A DNA stretch of 48,161 bases from a virus. Under the pieces are notes generated by a model. The model did no database searches. It saw only the letters and a program-made list of their open reading frames with translations, and was not told where the DNA came from. Below, piece by piece: positions 20,586-28,570 of this stretch. Position 1 is the stretch's first letter; every line of letters begins with the position of its first letter. Position numbers and translations under genes: made by a program. The stretch is taken from IMG/VR virus record IMGVR_UViG_3300027816_000148, positions 1-48,161 of that record. The stretch is one strand, 5' to 3'.

Positions 20586-21453
20586 TGTTTTTTTCTGCTT
20601 CCTGTTGACGTGCCTTTTCAGCAAAGTGGCTGTGAGGATTTTTAAACTGCACCATTTGTTTGTTAACATCGTTTAACGCTAACTTTTCCCAGGGATCTTG
20701 TGTACCACGGAAGATGTTGGCAAAGAAACTCATGTCTTGACCACATTCAGTTTCGAGATACTGTGCTATTTTTGCACAGTCAGTATGACGAACGTCCATT
20801 TGCTGTACGCTGTGAAAGTCTCGTGGATCTCGAGGATTGCCTTCTAACATGGGACGATTCTGGAATGTTTCGTCTCCATTGTTGCCTGTAAGGTCATGGC
20901 GATCATGCAACACATCAACTGGAATACGTTCCCAGATGTCCAGCATGTAAGCCTGCTGACTTAACCATGCATCAGAGATTTGATGCGGGCTTAGGTATCC
21001 CAACAAGTCCAACCACTTGCGTGGCACAATAGGAAATATACTGTAAGGATGATCATTGTGTGTATGAAAGGCCAACAGCTTGAACTCACCATCGTGAGTC
21101 ATAATTTCTTGATCCCACCCACCTGTTTCCATCACAGCATCATCGTTCCAGAATACCAACCAACGTGCATCACTCTTGCGAGCAAGTTCATTCACATATT
21201 CATTGAGACGAATGTATCCCAGGGGATTGAACGTCATTGCTGTGTAGTTTACCTTGTGTTCGTCCAGCCAAGGCTGTAGTTCATCAACAAAACATTGTGT
21301 GCCCACATCATCGTCGTTGTCAAACCCAAACATGATTTGAATGCGACTTGGGTCAGCCGCTAGTTCAATCACGCTTTTTACACTGCGTTCTAGTGAGTCT
21401 GATCGCCCACGAGTGGGCAACAAGATTGCAATATCAAATTCAGGTGTTGTCAT
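20566..21453 (-). CDS. GT2-like (GT-A fold) glycosyltransferase
   Basis: This 295-residue protein starts FDIAILLPTRGRSDSLERS, the GT-A nucleotide-sugar loop. FGFDNDDD and WLVFWNDDAVM follow; the latter is the likely DxD-type metal site. The C-terminal Asp/His-rich part probably completes the active site. ATGA overlap with queD (21450-21453) makes it co-translated with the 7-deazaguanine pathway. The acceptor is unknown; a modified DNA base is a real possibility given the context, and a virion glycoprotein is the alternative. Confidence 0.78.
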   Translation of the reverse strand: MTTPEFDIAILLPTRGRSDSLERSVKSVIELAADPSRIQIMFGFDNDDDVGTQCFVDELQPWLDEHKVNYTAMTFNPLGYIRLNEYVNELARKSDARWLVFWNDDAVMETGGWDQEIMTHDGEFKLLAFHTHNDHPYSIFPIVPRKWLDLLGYLSPHQISDAWLSQQAYMLDIWERIPVDVLHDRHDLTGNNGDETFQNRPMLEGNPRDPRDFHSVQQMDVRHTDCAKIAQYLETECGQDMSFFANIFRGTQDPWEKLALNDVNKQMVQFKNPHSHFAEKARQQEAEKNNATIKS

Positions 21454-22004
21454 TCAAATAAATCCTCATTCCATTCTCTATGGCCTTCTCTAAACGCCAT
21501 GTTTGCTTGTGTTTCACGTACTTCCACTCGGTAGCACCACAGGCGTTGTGCTTCACCCTCGCCCCAAAAGTCTGGAATGTAAACACCGTTCACATACTTG
21601 TACAGCATGTCAGCAAGTGATTCACATCCTACTCTGGGCAAGATTGTAAGTTTAGCCAGTTTACGACGTTCCATTTCTTTGTAGAACTCTAATTCAGGAT
21701 CATCTGCACTGACCAGGGTTGTGTGATCAAATTGATCTTCTAAAATTTTCTTGAGTTCTTTCAATCCGCCATAGTCAGCGGCCCAGTTGCGAACATCAAG
21801 GTCGTTTGTACCAAAGTAAAACTTCATTGAGAAACTGTAACCATGATTCAAGTTACAATGACTGTCAGCCCTCCATTGGCGATAAGCACAAGGAAATGCG
21901 TCAATGTACTCTTTGGTACTGGTAAACTTGTATTGAACAGGTCCGCGATATGGAAGATTTTGTTCCATGTGTTTAATTAGATCCTGAGTTGATGATAGTG
22001 CCAT
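21450..22004 (-). CDS. queD: 6-carboxytetrahydropterin synthase (QueD-like)
   Basis: This enzyme turns dihydroneopterin triphosphate into 6-carboxytetrahydropterin, the step between FolE and QueE. The 184 residues contain the catalytic Cys and zinc His pattern H49-C50...H54-G-Y, then ADYGGLKELKKIL and FDHTTL, and GCESLADMLY in place of the usual PTxExLA. It is longer than bacterial QueD (about 120) because of an N-terminal extension and an insert, as in other phage versions. AGGAG precedes the ATG and lies at the base of a hairpin (22011-22035). Confidence 0.85.
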   Translation of the reverse strand: MALSSTQDLIKHMEQNLPYRGPVQYKFTSTKEYIDAFPCAYRQWRADSHCNLNHGYSFSMKFYFGTNDLDVRNWAADYGGLKELKKILEDQFDHTTLVSADDPELEFYKEMERRKLAKLTILPRVGCESLADMLYKYVNGVYIPDFWGEGEAQRLWCYRVEVRETQANMAFREGHREWNEDLFE

Positions 22005-22010
22005 TATTAT

Positions 22011-22035
22011 TCTCCTATGTTAAATTTTAGCATAG
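22011..22035 (-). promoter_or_regulatory. Hairpin touching the queD ribosome binding site
   Basis: In the minus-strand sense, CTATGCTAAA and TTTAACATAG pair (22015-22035), and the AGGAGA Shine-Dalgarno begins inside the 3' arm. Translation of queD may be limited until the hairpin opens. It could also be a binding site for a repressor protein. Not a recognisable preQ1 riboswitch. Confidence 0.4.
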
Positions 22036-22090
22036 GCTTGCAGAATTTATATAGCGGGATGAATGCTCTAAAGGCCGCTGAGATCATTAC

Positions 22091-22492
22091 TTATGCTGGC
22101 TTTGTGTAACCACTAGCTTTATAGTTGGCCTGTCCGTGGATCACGCCTCGAACACCGCCAATGGGATTGGCACAATCTCCTACCCGTCGTGGAATCAAGT
22201 GTATGTGTGGATACATCACAGTTTGACCTGCTGCCTCGCCGCAGTTGATACCCACGTTGTAGGCTTCCCACTCGCCGGTTACCACTTTGTGATGACCAAA
22301 ACGGAAAGCATACTTCAAGGCTTCTTCGATAATTTCATTCTTGTTCCACCGTGGCACAAACAACAAATGTCCCTTGGCCACTGGGTAAGCATCACGGAAC
22401 ACAGCCACATGATAGTCTGAATGCTCTGTGGCCTCATCTGACCATGGTGCGGCACCTGCTGCCGCTGCCTCTTCTAGTGTTTCATATCTCAT
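22091..22492 (-). CDS. HIT-family nucleotide hydrolase/transferase
   Basis: This 133-residue protein of the histidine triad superfamily has AKGHLLFVPRW, then GQTVMYPHIHLIPRR near residue 100. The canonical HxHxH is Y-P-H-I-H here: the catalytic middle His and the last His are kept, the first is Tyr, and Pro-His resembles GalT-type variants. HIT enzymes hydrolyse AMP-lysine, Ap4A or nucleotide conjugates, or transfer nucleotides to sugars. ATGA overlap with folE (22489-22492) couples the two. The role in the deazaguanine/glycan operon is unknown. Confidence 0.85.
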   Translation of the reverse strand: MRYETLEEAAAAGAAPWSDEATEHSDYHVAVFRDAYPVAKGHLLFVPRWNKNEIIEEALKYAFRFGHHKVVTGEWEAYNVGINCGEAAGQTVMYPHIHLIPRRVGDCANPIGGVRGVIHGQANYKASGYTKPA

Positions 22493-23301
22493 CTTGGGGC
22501 AAACTCCTGTTGTAATTTAATGTTGTCAAAAAACTCTTTCTTCACCGACGGATCAGTCTTAAATGCACCTTTGAGTACTGTGGTCTGTGTGAGACTAGAG
22601 TGTGCCATGATGCCGCGATTCTCACAGCAACCATGTGTGGCCTGAATGTACACTGCTACGTTTTCGGAGTCAGTAGCTTTACTAATCTCACGGGCAATGT
22701 CGTTACAAAGTTCCTCCTGGAGAGTTCCTCGTCTGGCGCACCATTGAGCAATTCGGGTATACTTACTAAGACCAATAAGTGTATTGGCAGCAATAATGCC
22801 AATATAAGCAACGCCAGCCACAGGTTGGTGATGATGGCTACACATAGAGCGCAACTCACTACGTACAACAAGCATACCCTCATAACGATCCGCCGAATCA
22901 TTTGGAAACGCTGTGGCGTCAGGTCCTGGTTCATATCTACCCTCCATAATTTCATTGAAGTACATTTTAGCAAGTCGTCTTGCTGTGCCATGCGAGTTTG
23001 GATCTGTTTCTCGATCAATTAGCAAGCGGTCAAGCACCAGTTCAAACGCTTCAGTTGCTTCATCTATAAGGGTATGTTTCATCTCTTCTGACACATAATC
23101 ACTAATGTTGTCGCCTGCCCAAAAACGTTTGTTATCACGTTTCATCTTGGTACGAATGGCATCTGCTAGATACCCTTCTTCGTAGCCCTTGTCGCTCATG
23201 TCCTTGCTGGCTTTTTCAATTGGGGACTGATGTTTGTCAGGTACGAATGTGTTTTTTGAATCCGAATGGATAACGGGATGCGGGATAAAGTCTTTTGTCA
23301 A
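22489..23301 (-). CDS. folE: GTP cyclohydrolase I (FolE), TTG start
   Basis: This enzyme opens GTP to 7,8-dihydroneopterin triphosphate, the first step to 7-deazaguanine (and folate). The 270 residues carry the zinc site MCSHHHQP (C154, H157) and THGCCENRG (C225/C226), with HGTARRLAKMY and ERYEGM-type regions before it. The N-terminal 70 residues are a non-catalytic extension. The frame opens at TTG with GGAG 7 nt upstream. The promoter TTGACA-N17-TACAAT lies 40 nt upstream, making folE the head of the deazaguanine operon. Confidence 0.93.
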   Translation of the reverse strand: MTKDFIPHPVIHSDSKNTFVPDKHQSPIEKASKDMSDKGYEEGYLADAIRTKMKRDNKRFWAGDNISDYVSEEMKHTLIDEATEAFELVLDRLLIDRETDPNSHGTARRLAKMYFNEIMEGRYEPGPDATAFPNDSADRYEGMLVVRSELRSMCSHHHQPVAGVAYIGIIAANTLIGLSKYTRIAQWCARRGTLQEELCNDIAREISKATDSENVAVYIQATHGCCENRGIMAHSSLTQTTVLKGAFKTDPSVKKEFFDNIKLQQEFAPR

Positions 23302-23340
23302 TTTAGTTCTCCGAGTTAATGACGTGGATGTCTTTGTGCT

Positions 23341-23369
23341 ATTGTAATGTATTTAGATCGTTGTGTCAA
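23341..23369 (-). promoter_or_regulatory. Sigma-70 promoter of the folE operon
   Basis: TTGACA, 17 nt, TACAAT; it overlaps the last codons of the short DegT-like gene. It should start the transcript folE-HIT-queD-GT2-methyltransferase-queE. Confidence 0.78.
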
Positions 23370-23962
23370 GGTATAATTTTAATTTTACGTAGATCTGGAT
23401 AATCTACTGGTATTGGACTTGGCCGATTTACCTTGACTCCTTCTAACAAGGCAAGTCCTTGAATGGCTTCTTCAATTGTGGGTTTGTAGTGATAGCCAAC
23501 TCGAAATACCTGTTGTGATTCCCATGGTTTGATGGTCAAGTCTCTGCCGTCATAACGTTGAGCCAGCATGGTATCGTAGGCTTCAACATCATCAAGAAGG
23601 ATAGCACCACCACGACCAATGTGTAATGGTTTGCCATGCCCAAAACTCAAGCAGGTCAATGTGTCTGGGCGATACATATCTTGTTCGAGTCGGCGAGCAC
23701 TATCCCAAATACGTGTTTCAAGTATGGGATATTCACCAACCCATCGTTGCCAGGCATGATCAAGATATTCATACTCAATGCCTAACTTGTGCATGGTCAT
23801 TGGTATACTCAAGTATGTGTAAGGTTGCATCTTACAATGTTTGACCTGATCATATCGTAGGCACATTTCGATTGCATGGGTACAGCAATCGGTCATGATT
23901 GCATACGGAGCACCTGTAAACTCCGCTAGTGCTCGTTCAAACTGTAGTATTTTATCGAACAT
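23366..23962 (-). CDS. Short DegT/DnrJ/EryC1-type aminotransferase-like protein
   Basis: This resembles PLP-dependent sugar aminotransferases of the DegT family: an N-terminal FERALAEFTGAPYAIMTDCCTHAIE block and SFGHGKPLHIGRGGAILLDD, which carries the PLP-binding Lys region (family pattern S-F-x-x-x-K-x-l-x-x-G-x-G-G). It is only about 198 residues against the usual 360-400, ending soon after the central domain. It is either a minimal phage form or a C-terminally truncated enzyme. The start at 23962 (MFDKI) is chosen; 23977 is possible. It follows galE with overlap. Confidence 0.7.
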   Translation of the reverse strand: MFDKILQFERALAEFTGAPYAIMTDCCTHAIEMCLRYDQVKHCKMQPYTYLSIPMTMHKLGIEYEYLDHAWQRWVGEYPILETRIWDSARRLEQDMYRPDTLTCLSFGHGKPLHIGRGGAILLDDVEAYDTMLAQRYDGRDLTIKPWESQQVFRVGYHYKPTIEEAIQGLALLEGVKVNRPSPIPVDYPDLRKIKIIP

Positions 23963-24899
23963 ACCAAGCCCAGGCATGAGTGATCATATCGTCTAGCGTG
24001 TACTTTTGCCAGTCTTTGTACACTTGCCCAAACTTGTCTGCACTAGCAGTTAACACAGCAGGATCTCCTTCACGCTTGTTGCCAACTACTACTTTTAACT
24101 GGCGTCCTGTAATACGTGTGGCTGCCTTGATAATTTCTGCATTGCTGGTACCTTGATTGGTTCCAAGATTGTACACACCAGGGGCAAGATTATCGTACAA
24201 CGCACTCACGTGCGCATCGGCAATGTCTTGTACGTGAACGTAATCACGTACACAAGTACCATCTTCGGTGGCATAGTCGGTACCATACAATGTAAATGGT
24301 GTGTCGTCTCGCAAACTCTCTAGCACTCGGGCAATGATATGTGTGGCACCTGGCTCTTGTCCATGTCGAGCTTGCATGTCTGCACCACACGCATTGAAGT
24401 ATCGGAATGCCACGTAGTCTAAGTTGTATGCCTTATGATAACTTTCCAACATCATCTCTACCATGAGCTTGCTTTCGCCGTAAGGACTAACAGGCTCGGT
24501 GGGATCAACTTCGTGACAAGGAGGCATAATTGGTTCACCGTACACAGCCGCTGAGGAACTGAAAATAAATCTAACTTTAGGCAAGGCCTGCACAATAAAG
24601 TTCAGCAAGTTCATGGTCTTGGCCACGTTGTTGCCGTAGTAGTCCGAAGGCTTCTTGATACTGGGACCAACCAAGCTGGTGCCTGCACAATGTATAATGG
24701 CATCGGGCTGGGTTTCTAACAATTTCTTGTAGGCAATGTCGCTGTCAAAGTCGGCTTGAAGAAAATTATCAAGTTGTCCTACTTGATGTTTTTGCAAAGG
24801 TCTACGGTCAATACCTATAACAGTATGTCCCGCACCTTTTAACTGCAAGGCAATTTGTCCGCCAATGTAGCCGGCGACGCCTGTGACTATTACATTCAT
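23952..24899 (-). CDS. galE: UDP-glucose 4-epimerase (GalE-like)
   Basis: This 315-residue extended short-chain dehydrogenase has VTGVAGYIGGQIA (NAD-binding GxxGxxG), SSSAAVYGEP (catalytic Ser), YGESK (YxxxK catalytic pair), and the FRYFNACGAD and EDGTCVRDYVHVQDIADAH blocks that are specific to GalE. It interconverts UDP-glucose and UDP-galactose (or the N-acetyl forms). It overlaps the glycosyltransferase gene by 4 nt and supplies nucleotide sugar to this operon. Confidence 0.93.
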   Translation of the reverse strand: MNVIVTGVAGYIGGQIALQLKGAGHTVIGIDRRPLQKHQVGQLDNFLQADFDSDIAYKKLLETQPDAIIHCAGTSLVGPSIKKPSDYYGNNVAKTMNLLNFIVQALPKVRFIFSSSAAVYGEPIMPPCHEVDPTEPVSPYGESKLMVEMMLESYHKAYNLDYVAFRYFNACGADMQARHGQEPGATHIIARVLESLRDDTPFTLYGTDYATEDGTCVRDYVHVQDIADAHVSALYDNLAPGVYNLGTNQGTSNAEIIKAATRITGRQLKVVVGNKREGDPAVLTASADKFGQVYKDWQKYTLDDMITHAWAWYVR

Positions 24900-26098
24900 G
24901 TTTCAATCTTTACAACTTGATATTTTTCATGCGCAACATGATCACGATAGCGATTGCCTGCACGATTCCACTGCTCGCCTTGACCTTGCATGATATCAAT
25001 CACACGGTCAATAGTGCCGTTGTTCCAGTCCGAGATAAGTCCCATGTTGTGATGTGGCTTGTGCAACATGTTTTGCATTTTGTGATAAGCATCATCAATT
25101 GACCAAGGCACATACAAGCGTTCTGGGTCGTTGGCAAAAGTCTCTGGGAAACTGCGATATGCAGGATACACAACATTTGCACCCAATGTATCTGCTTCGG
25201 ATACTGTATTACTTACCCAATCTTGCAAGGCACAGTTGAACAGCACTCTGGTGTCGTTTAATAACGCATAGTAATCGTTCTTGCTGAGGTTCTCATAGAT
25301 CTTGAGCTTGCCTTGTGCTTCCATTTGTCTAGCACGAGTAATAAACTCTGGATTGTTGCTACGCAACGGACCACCTTGGAAGATAGCAAACTCACATGGT
25401 TGGTTGGTCAACTGCCCATACATCTCAATCAAGTCCATGAAGAAACCTGGCTGCTTCTCTTGATCAAAACGTGCGGCAAATCCCACACGACGTGGACGCT
25501 GATCAAACGGACGAATGTTTTCTGCACCGCCGATGCGCCCTAGTACTTCTTCCTTGCCAAATGCTAGGCCACTAATATTGTATATAGGAGCACGCCATCC
25601 AGCAATGCGCATATGAGCAACCATCTCTTCGTTCGTTGCGAGAACTCCATCCACGAACTCATTAACCATCTGTTCGTAGAGTCCCATCCATTTTGCCATA
25701 CCCCATACGTGTACGAAGTCATCAGGATCAATGGACTGAGCAAGACAGCGCACATACACGCGAGGACGTTGATCAGCAGGAACCTGATTAAGGATGTAGG
25801 GTAAACTTTCAATACCGGGTTGAAACATGTCTTCAAAGTAGATAACATCCGCACTAGTAACCTCTCCATTCTTCATCATTTGAACCAAGTTCATCATTTG
25901 GCTCATACTAAAATAACTGCGTCCATGTGCGTCTAGCACCTGTCCTACTGAAATAGCTTGGCTATTGTCAATAGTGGTTCCAGGAACATACACAACGTCA
26001 AGACCTCTGCGGTCAAACACTCGCCGGTTCCATTCTGTGAGCTGTAATGTGTATCGGGCTTCATAGCTCTCTAAGCCCATGTAAAACAGCTTTCTCAT
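24896..26098 (-). CDS. GT-B glycosyltransferase-like protein
   Basis: This 400-residue protein has a Rossmann-type GT-B layout. VGFAARFDQEKQPGFFMDLIEMY near residue 225 resembles the start of the GT4 C-terminal domain. QDWVSNTVSEADTLGANVVYP matches the region where GT4 enzymes hold the conserved E of the EX7E motif (SEADTLG). I chose ATG 26098, which overlaps the upstream stop codon as ATGA. It is co-operonic with galE and DegT. The acceptor is unknown. Confidence 0.78.
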   Translation of the reverse strand: MRKLFYMGLESYEARYTLQLTEWNRRVFDRRGLDVVYVPGTTIDNSQAISVGQVLDAHGRSYFSMSQMMNLVQMMKNGEVTSADVIYFEDMFQPGIESLPYILNQVPADQRPRVYVRCLAQSIDPDDFVHVWGMAKWMGLYEQMVNEFVDGVLATNEEMVAHMRIAGWRAPIYNISGLAFGKEEVLGRIGGAENIRPFDQRPRRVGFAARFDQEKQPGFFMDLIEMYGQLTNQPCEFAIFQGGPLRSNNPEFITRARQMEAQGKLKIYENLSKNDYYALLNDTRVLFNCALQDWVSNTVSEADTLGANVVYPAYRSFPETFANDPERLYVPWSIDDAYHKMQNMLHKPHHNMGLISDWNNGTIDRVIDIMQGQGEQWNRAGNRYRDHVAHEKYQVVKIET

Positions 26099-26322
26099 GC
26101 TGGACGATATCCAGCAAAGCGTCGAGCATCTTCCCACCACATGTTCTTGGCATTCTTGCCCAACATGTATTTGTTGAACTGTTGGAATGCATAACTTTTA
26201 AAGTTATACAAGTCCGCTTCGTTGTAGCGATAACCATAGTCCTGGCAGAATTCGTAGAGTTTCTCAAGATCTTCAAAGATCTCACGAACGCGAGGATTGG
26301 ATTTGAATTGTGGCTTGGCCAT
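26095..26322 (-). CDS. Small conserved phage protein (75 aa)
   Basis: This is a basic, aromatic-rich helical protein (MAKPQFKSNPRVREIFEDLEKL...). AAGGA lies 7 nt before ATG 26322. It resembles small proteins found in T4-like marine phages; no function is known. It is coupled to the glycosyltransferase by an ATGA overlap. Confidence 0.7.
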   Translation of the reverse strand: MAKPQFKSNPRVREIFEDLEKLYEFCQDYGYRYNEADLYNFKSYAFQQFNKYMLGKNAKNMWWEDARRFAGYRPA

Positions 26323-26356
26323 TTTATTTTCCTTAAATTTAAGATAATTTACAACG

Positions 26357-26614
26357 TTATGATACTGACTGTTTACTTGATTCAACTGTTGAAACGTGTT
26401 CAATGTAGTCTTTGTAACTCTTGTTTTTATGATTATGCAGTCTTTTGTAATATAAGTCTATCACTGTTTTTGCCGATCTGAAGGGAAACAATGACGGAAT
26501 TAATCCATGCACAATAGACAAAATTCCGGCCCATATCATTGTAAAGCCTGCTGACACTGCCCATCGACAATGACTACTATATGATTCTTGACTATCCTGT
26601 AGGTGTTTAAACAT
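26357..26614 (-). CDS. DUF6356-like small membrane protein
   Basis: This 85-residue protein has SYSSHCRWAVSAGF, a single hydrophobic segment TMIWAGILSIVHGLIPSLFPF (about residues 25-45), and then a basic helix. The motif H-x-x-x-A...IHG-IP-LF is that of DUF6356, small inner-membrane proteins of unknown function. It starts exactly at the stop of the ANL gene (26614). The pairing of an acyl/aminoacyl-adenylating enzyme with a membrane protein hints at a lipid- or cell-surface-directed activity. Confidence 0.7.
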   Translation of the reverse strand: MFKHLQDSQESYSSHCRWAVSAGFTMIWAGILSIVHGLIPSLFPFRSAKTVIDLYYKRLHNHKNKSYKDYIEHVSTVESSKQSVS

Positions 26615-28086
26615 TAGTGTTCCTCGGTGTTTCGAAAATATTTTCGTATCATATCTTGATTAATTTTAATACCTGAAATAAACTCAAGTTTGTTTAAATT
26701 GGCTGCTTTAGAAATATGTACTAACTCACTGCCAAACATCAAATTCAATTGCTGGTTAACAACATCCTGTAAATGTTGTAGATCATCGTTGTTCCATAAC
26801 ACAAGATACAATGATTGTTGTGGTTCATCCACTATGATGTCACCATCAAACCCAATCAACTTGCTTATGTTAGAAATTTTTGCTAAATCAATTTTTACAT
26901 CATTGATTCGATACTGATTTGATTTTCCTAGATGTTGATAACAATTATGATCGATTTTTTTAAACTTATCGTCCATGACATGATCAATCCATCCGTTTTT
27001 TGTTTGTACCCGTGTGCCATCTGGCAGCAAAGTCAATGTAAAATAATCGTCTAGTGTGTAAAAAATTGTTGGATCAAACTCTTCGGCATTGCTGTCTGTT
27101 AATGAATTTATCATTACTGGTCCGCTAGTCTCAGTACAACCAAAAATACTTACAATTTTAATGTTGCGACCTTTGATTAAATTTTTGTACTGAGGTTTAA
27201 TATAAGACAATGTATAAACAGTAAGATCCGTAAAACTCATGTTGAATTTAACTACTGAATTTAAGAAGTTATCCATCATAAAAGTATAAGGAAACAAAAT
27301 ATGATTTATGTCAAGATATTCAGTCCACGAGAGTTGATTTTTGATGTATTTTTCAATTTCTTCAAGATTTGATGAATCAATCCACGGAGCGCAAAAATGA
27401 AAATCTGATTTTAACAGCGCCGGCAAATAAAAAACAGGCATGGTACTACCATGATACAAATTTTTAATATGAACGACACGACCATTAAAATTTAAAACTT
27501 CAGCATTTCGTTGAGATATATCTAAAATATACTGATAGTTGTGTGTGATTTTTTTTGACACTCCGGTGCTACCTGATGTAGCCGACGACAACATTTGTGT
27601 TTTAGACCAATCAAAATTAAGATCTATTGATGATATATCGTTGGTGTTTGTATTTTCGTCTGAACTTTTGATTTTTGGTAGCAGCCTAGAGTCAATTCGA
27701 TGTTGTGAATTATTATTCCAGTAGCTCATGTCATCACACATATTATCCAACGTGTCATCATACACTAATATATCCAATGGCATAAAATCTTTGTGCGATG
27801 AGCTATCATCAAACTTAGACTCTAACACTACAAAATTGGCACCAATTCCTATAGCGGCATACAACATACAAATGTATTCAAAATTAAGTTCGTGCAACAA
27901 ACCAATGGAGGGATTGGTTTTTTGCAGGTTCAACGAACGATATATGTTAATCCACTTAGTGATTCCTTTTTCTAAATGATGGTGTCTGTATATAAAGGGA
28001 CCATTACCATCATCATCTATTGATGCTTGAAAAAATCGAGCATTGCTGTTAACAAGGTCGCTCAGATTTGATATTTGTGCAGTCAT
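26614..28086 (-). CDS. ANL-superfamily adenylating enzyme (AMP-binding)
   Basis: This 490-residue protein has the core motifs of the acyl-CoA synthetase/NRPS adenylation/luciferase superfamily. A3 is SSATSGSTGVSKK (ATP phosphate loop, T170-K178), A5 is FGCTETSGP, the A7/A8 region is YQHLGKSNQYRINDVKIDL, and an A10-like end has Lys residues. These enzymes activate a carboxylic acid as acyl-AMP and pass it to a thiol or amine. The gene is markedly AT-richer and more Asn/Ile/Lys-rich than its neighbours, suggesting recent acquisition. No carrier protein is visible nearby. The acyl substrate is unknown. Confidence 0.83.
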   Translation of the reverse strand: MTAQISNLSDLVNSNARFFQASIDDDGNGPFIYRHHHLEKGITKWINIYRSLNLQKTNPSIGLLHELNFEYICMLYAAIGIGANFVVLESKFDDSSSHKDFMPLDILVYDDTLDNMCDDMSYWNNNSQHRIDSRLLPKIKSSDENTNTNDISSIDLNFDWSKTQMLSSATSGSTGVSKKITHNYQYILDISQRNAEVLNFNGRVVHIKNLYHGSTMPVFYLPALLKSDFHFCAPWIDSSNLEEIEKYIKNQLSWTEYLDINHILFPYTFMMDNFLNSVVKFNMSFTDLTVYTLSYIKPQYKNLIKGRNIKIVSIFGCTETSGPVMINSLTDSNAEEFDPTIFYTLDDYFTLTLLPDGTRVQTKNGWIDHVMDDKFKKIDHNCYQHLGKSNQYRINDVKIDLAKISNISKLIGFDGDIIVDEPQQSLYLVLWNNDDLQHLQDVVNQQLNLMFGSELVHISKAANLNKLEFISGIKINQDMIRKYFRNTEEH

Positions 28087-28091
28087 AGAAT

Positions 28092-28514
28092 TTAGTTATT
28101 GATTTCATACTTAATAAGAGCTCCGTTTTCACCATCTTCGGAGACCTCAATCCAGACAGCTCTGTCTGGATATCGATTTGCAATTTGAATGTACAGGTCA
28201 TCTGACATCATTTCGCAAGATTTGTAGTCGAGTTGGAGTGCTCCATCGCGGTAGAGATTCTCGAGCCATCGCTTGAACTGAATGAATTCGATATCTCGAT
28301 CATTGTGTAATACGTCGATCCAGACTCGAAAATGGAATATATGACGATGAGGCACGCCAAGAAAACTAACATCGTATTCATCACCGGTTGCCAGAGCAGG
28401 ATCACTAGCGGCAGCAGGGTACTTGTGGATGCCTTCTTTGCGGAAGGTGACCCAGATTTTTCTATCTGCATATTGTTTAATTCTGTCAATTTTTTCTCGT
28501 TGCTCTTGATTCAT
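28092..28514 (-). CDS. Conserved phage hypothetical protein (140 aa)
   Basis: This is a compact conserved-looking protein with WVTFRKEGIHKYPAA, VSFLGVPHRHIFHFRVWIDV, RDIEFIQFKRWLE, LDYKSCEMM and WIEVSEDGENGA. I recall near-identical blocks in T4-like marine phages, where the function is unknown. The many His/Asp/Glu could form a metal site. A promoter-like TAGACA-N17-TATTAT (28542-28570) precedes it. Confidence 0.8.
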   Translation of the reverse strand: MNQEQREKIDRIKQYADRKIWVTFRKEGIHKYPAAASDPALATGDEYDVSFLGVPHRHIFHFRVWIDVLHNDRDIEFIQFKRWLENLYRDGALQLDYKSCEMMSDDLYIQIANRYPDRAVWIEVSEDGENGALIKYEINN

Positions 28515-28541
28515 GTGTTACCTTTGGTTAGAACATAGTGT

Positions 28542-28570
28542 ATAATACTACAAATAATCATGTTTGTCTA
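28542..28570 (-). promoter_or_regulatory. Possible promoter TAGACA-N17-TATTAT
   Basis: It has 17-nt spacing and lies at the end of the radical SAM gene, upstream of the 28092-28514 gene. The match is weaker than for the other promoters. Confidence 0.4.

Noticed and set aside
22005-22040. preQ1 riboswitch before queD
   Set aside because: The hairpin lacks the C-rich loop and A-rich tail pseudoknot of preQ1-I and is too small for preQ1-II or III.
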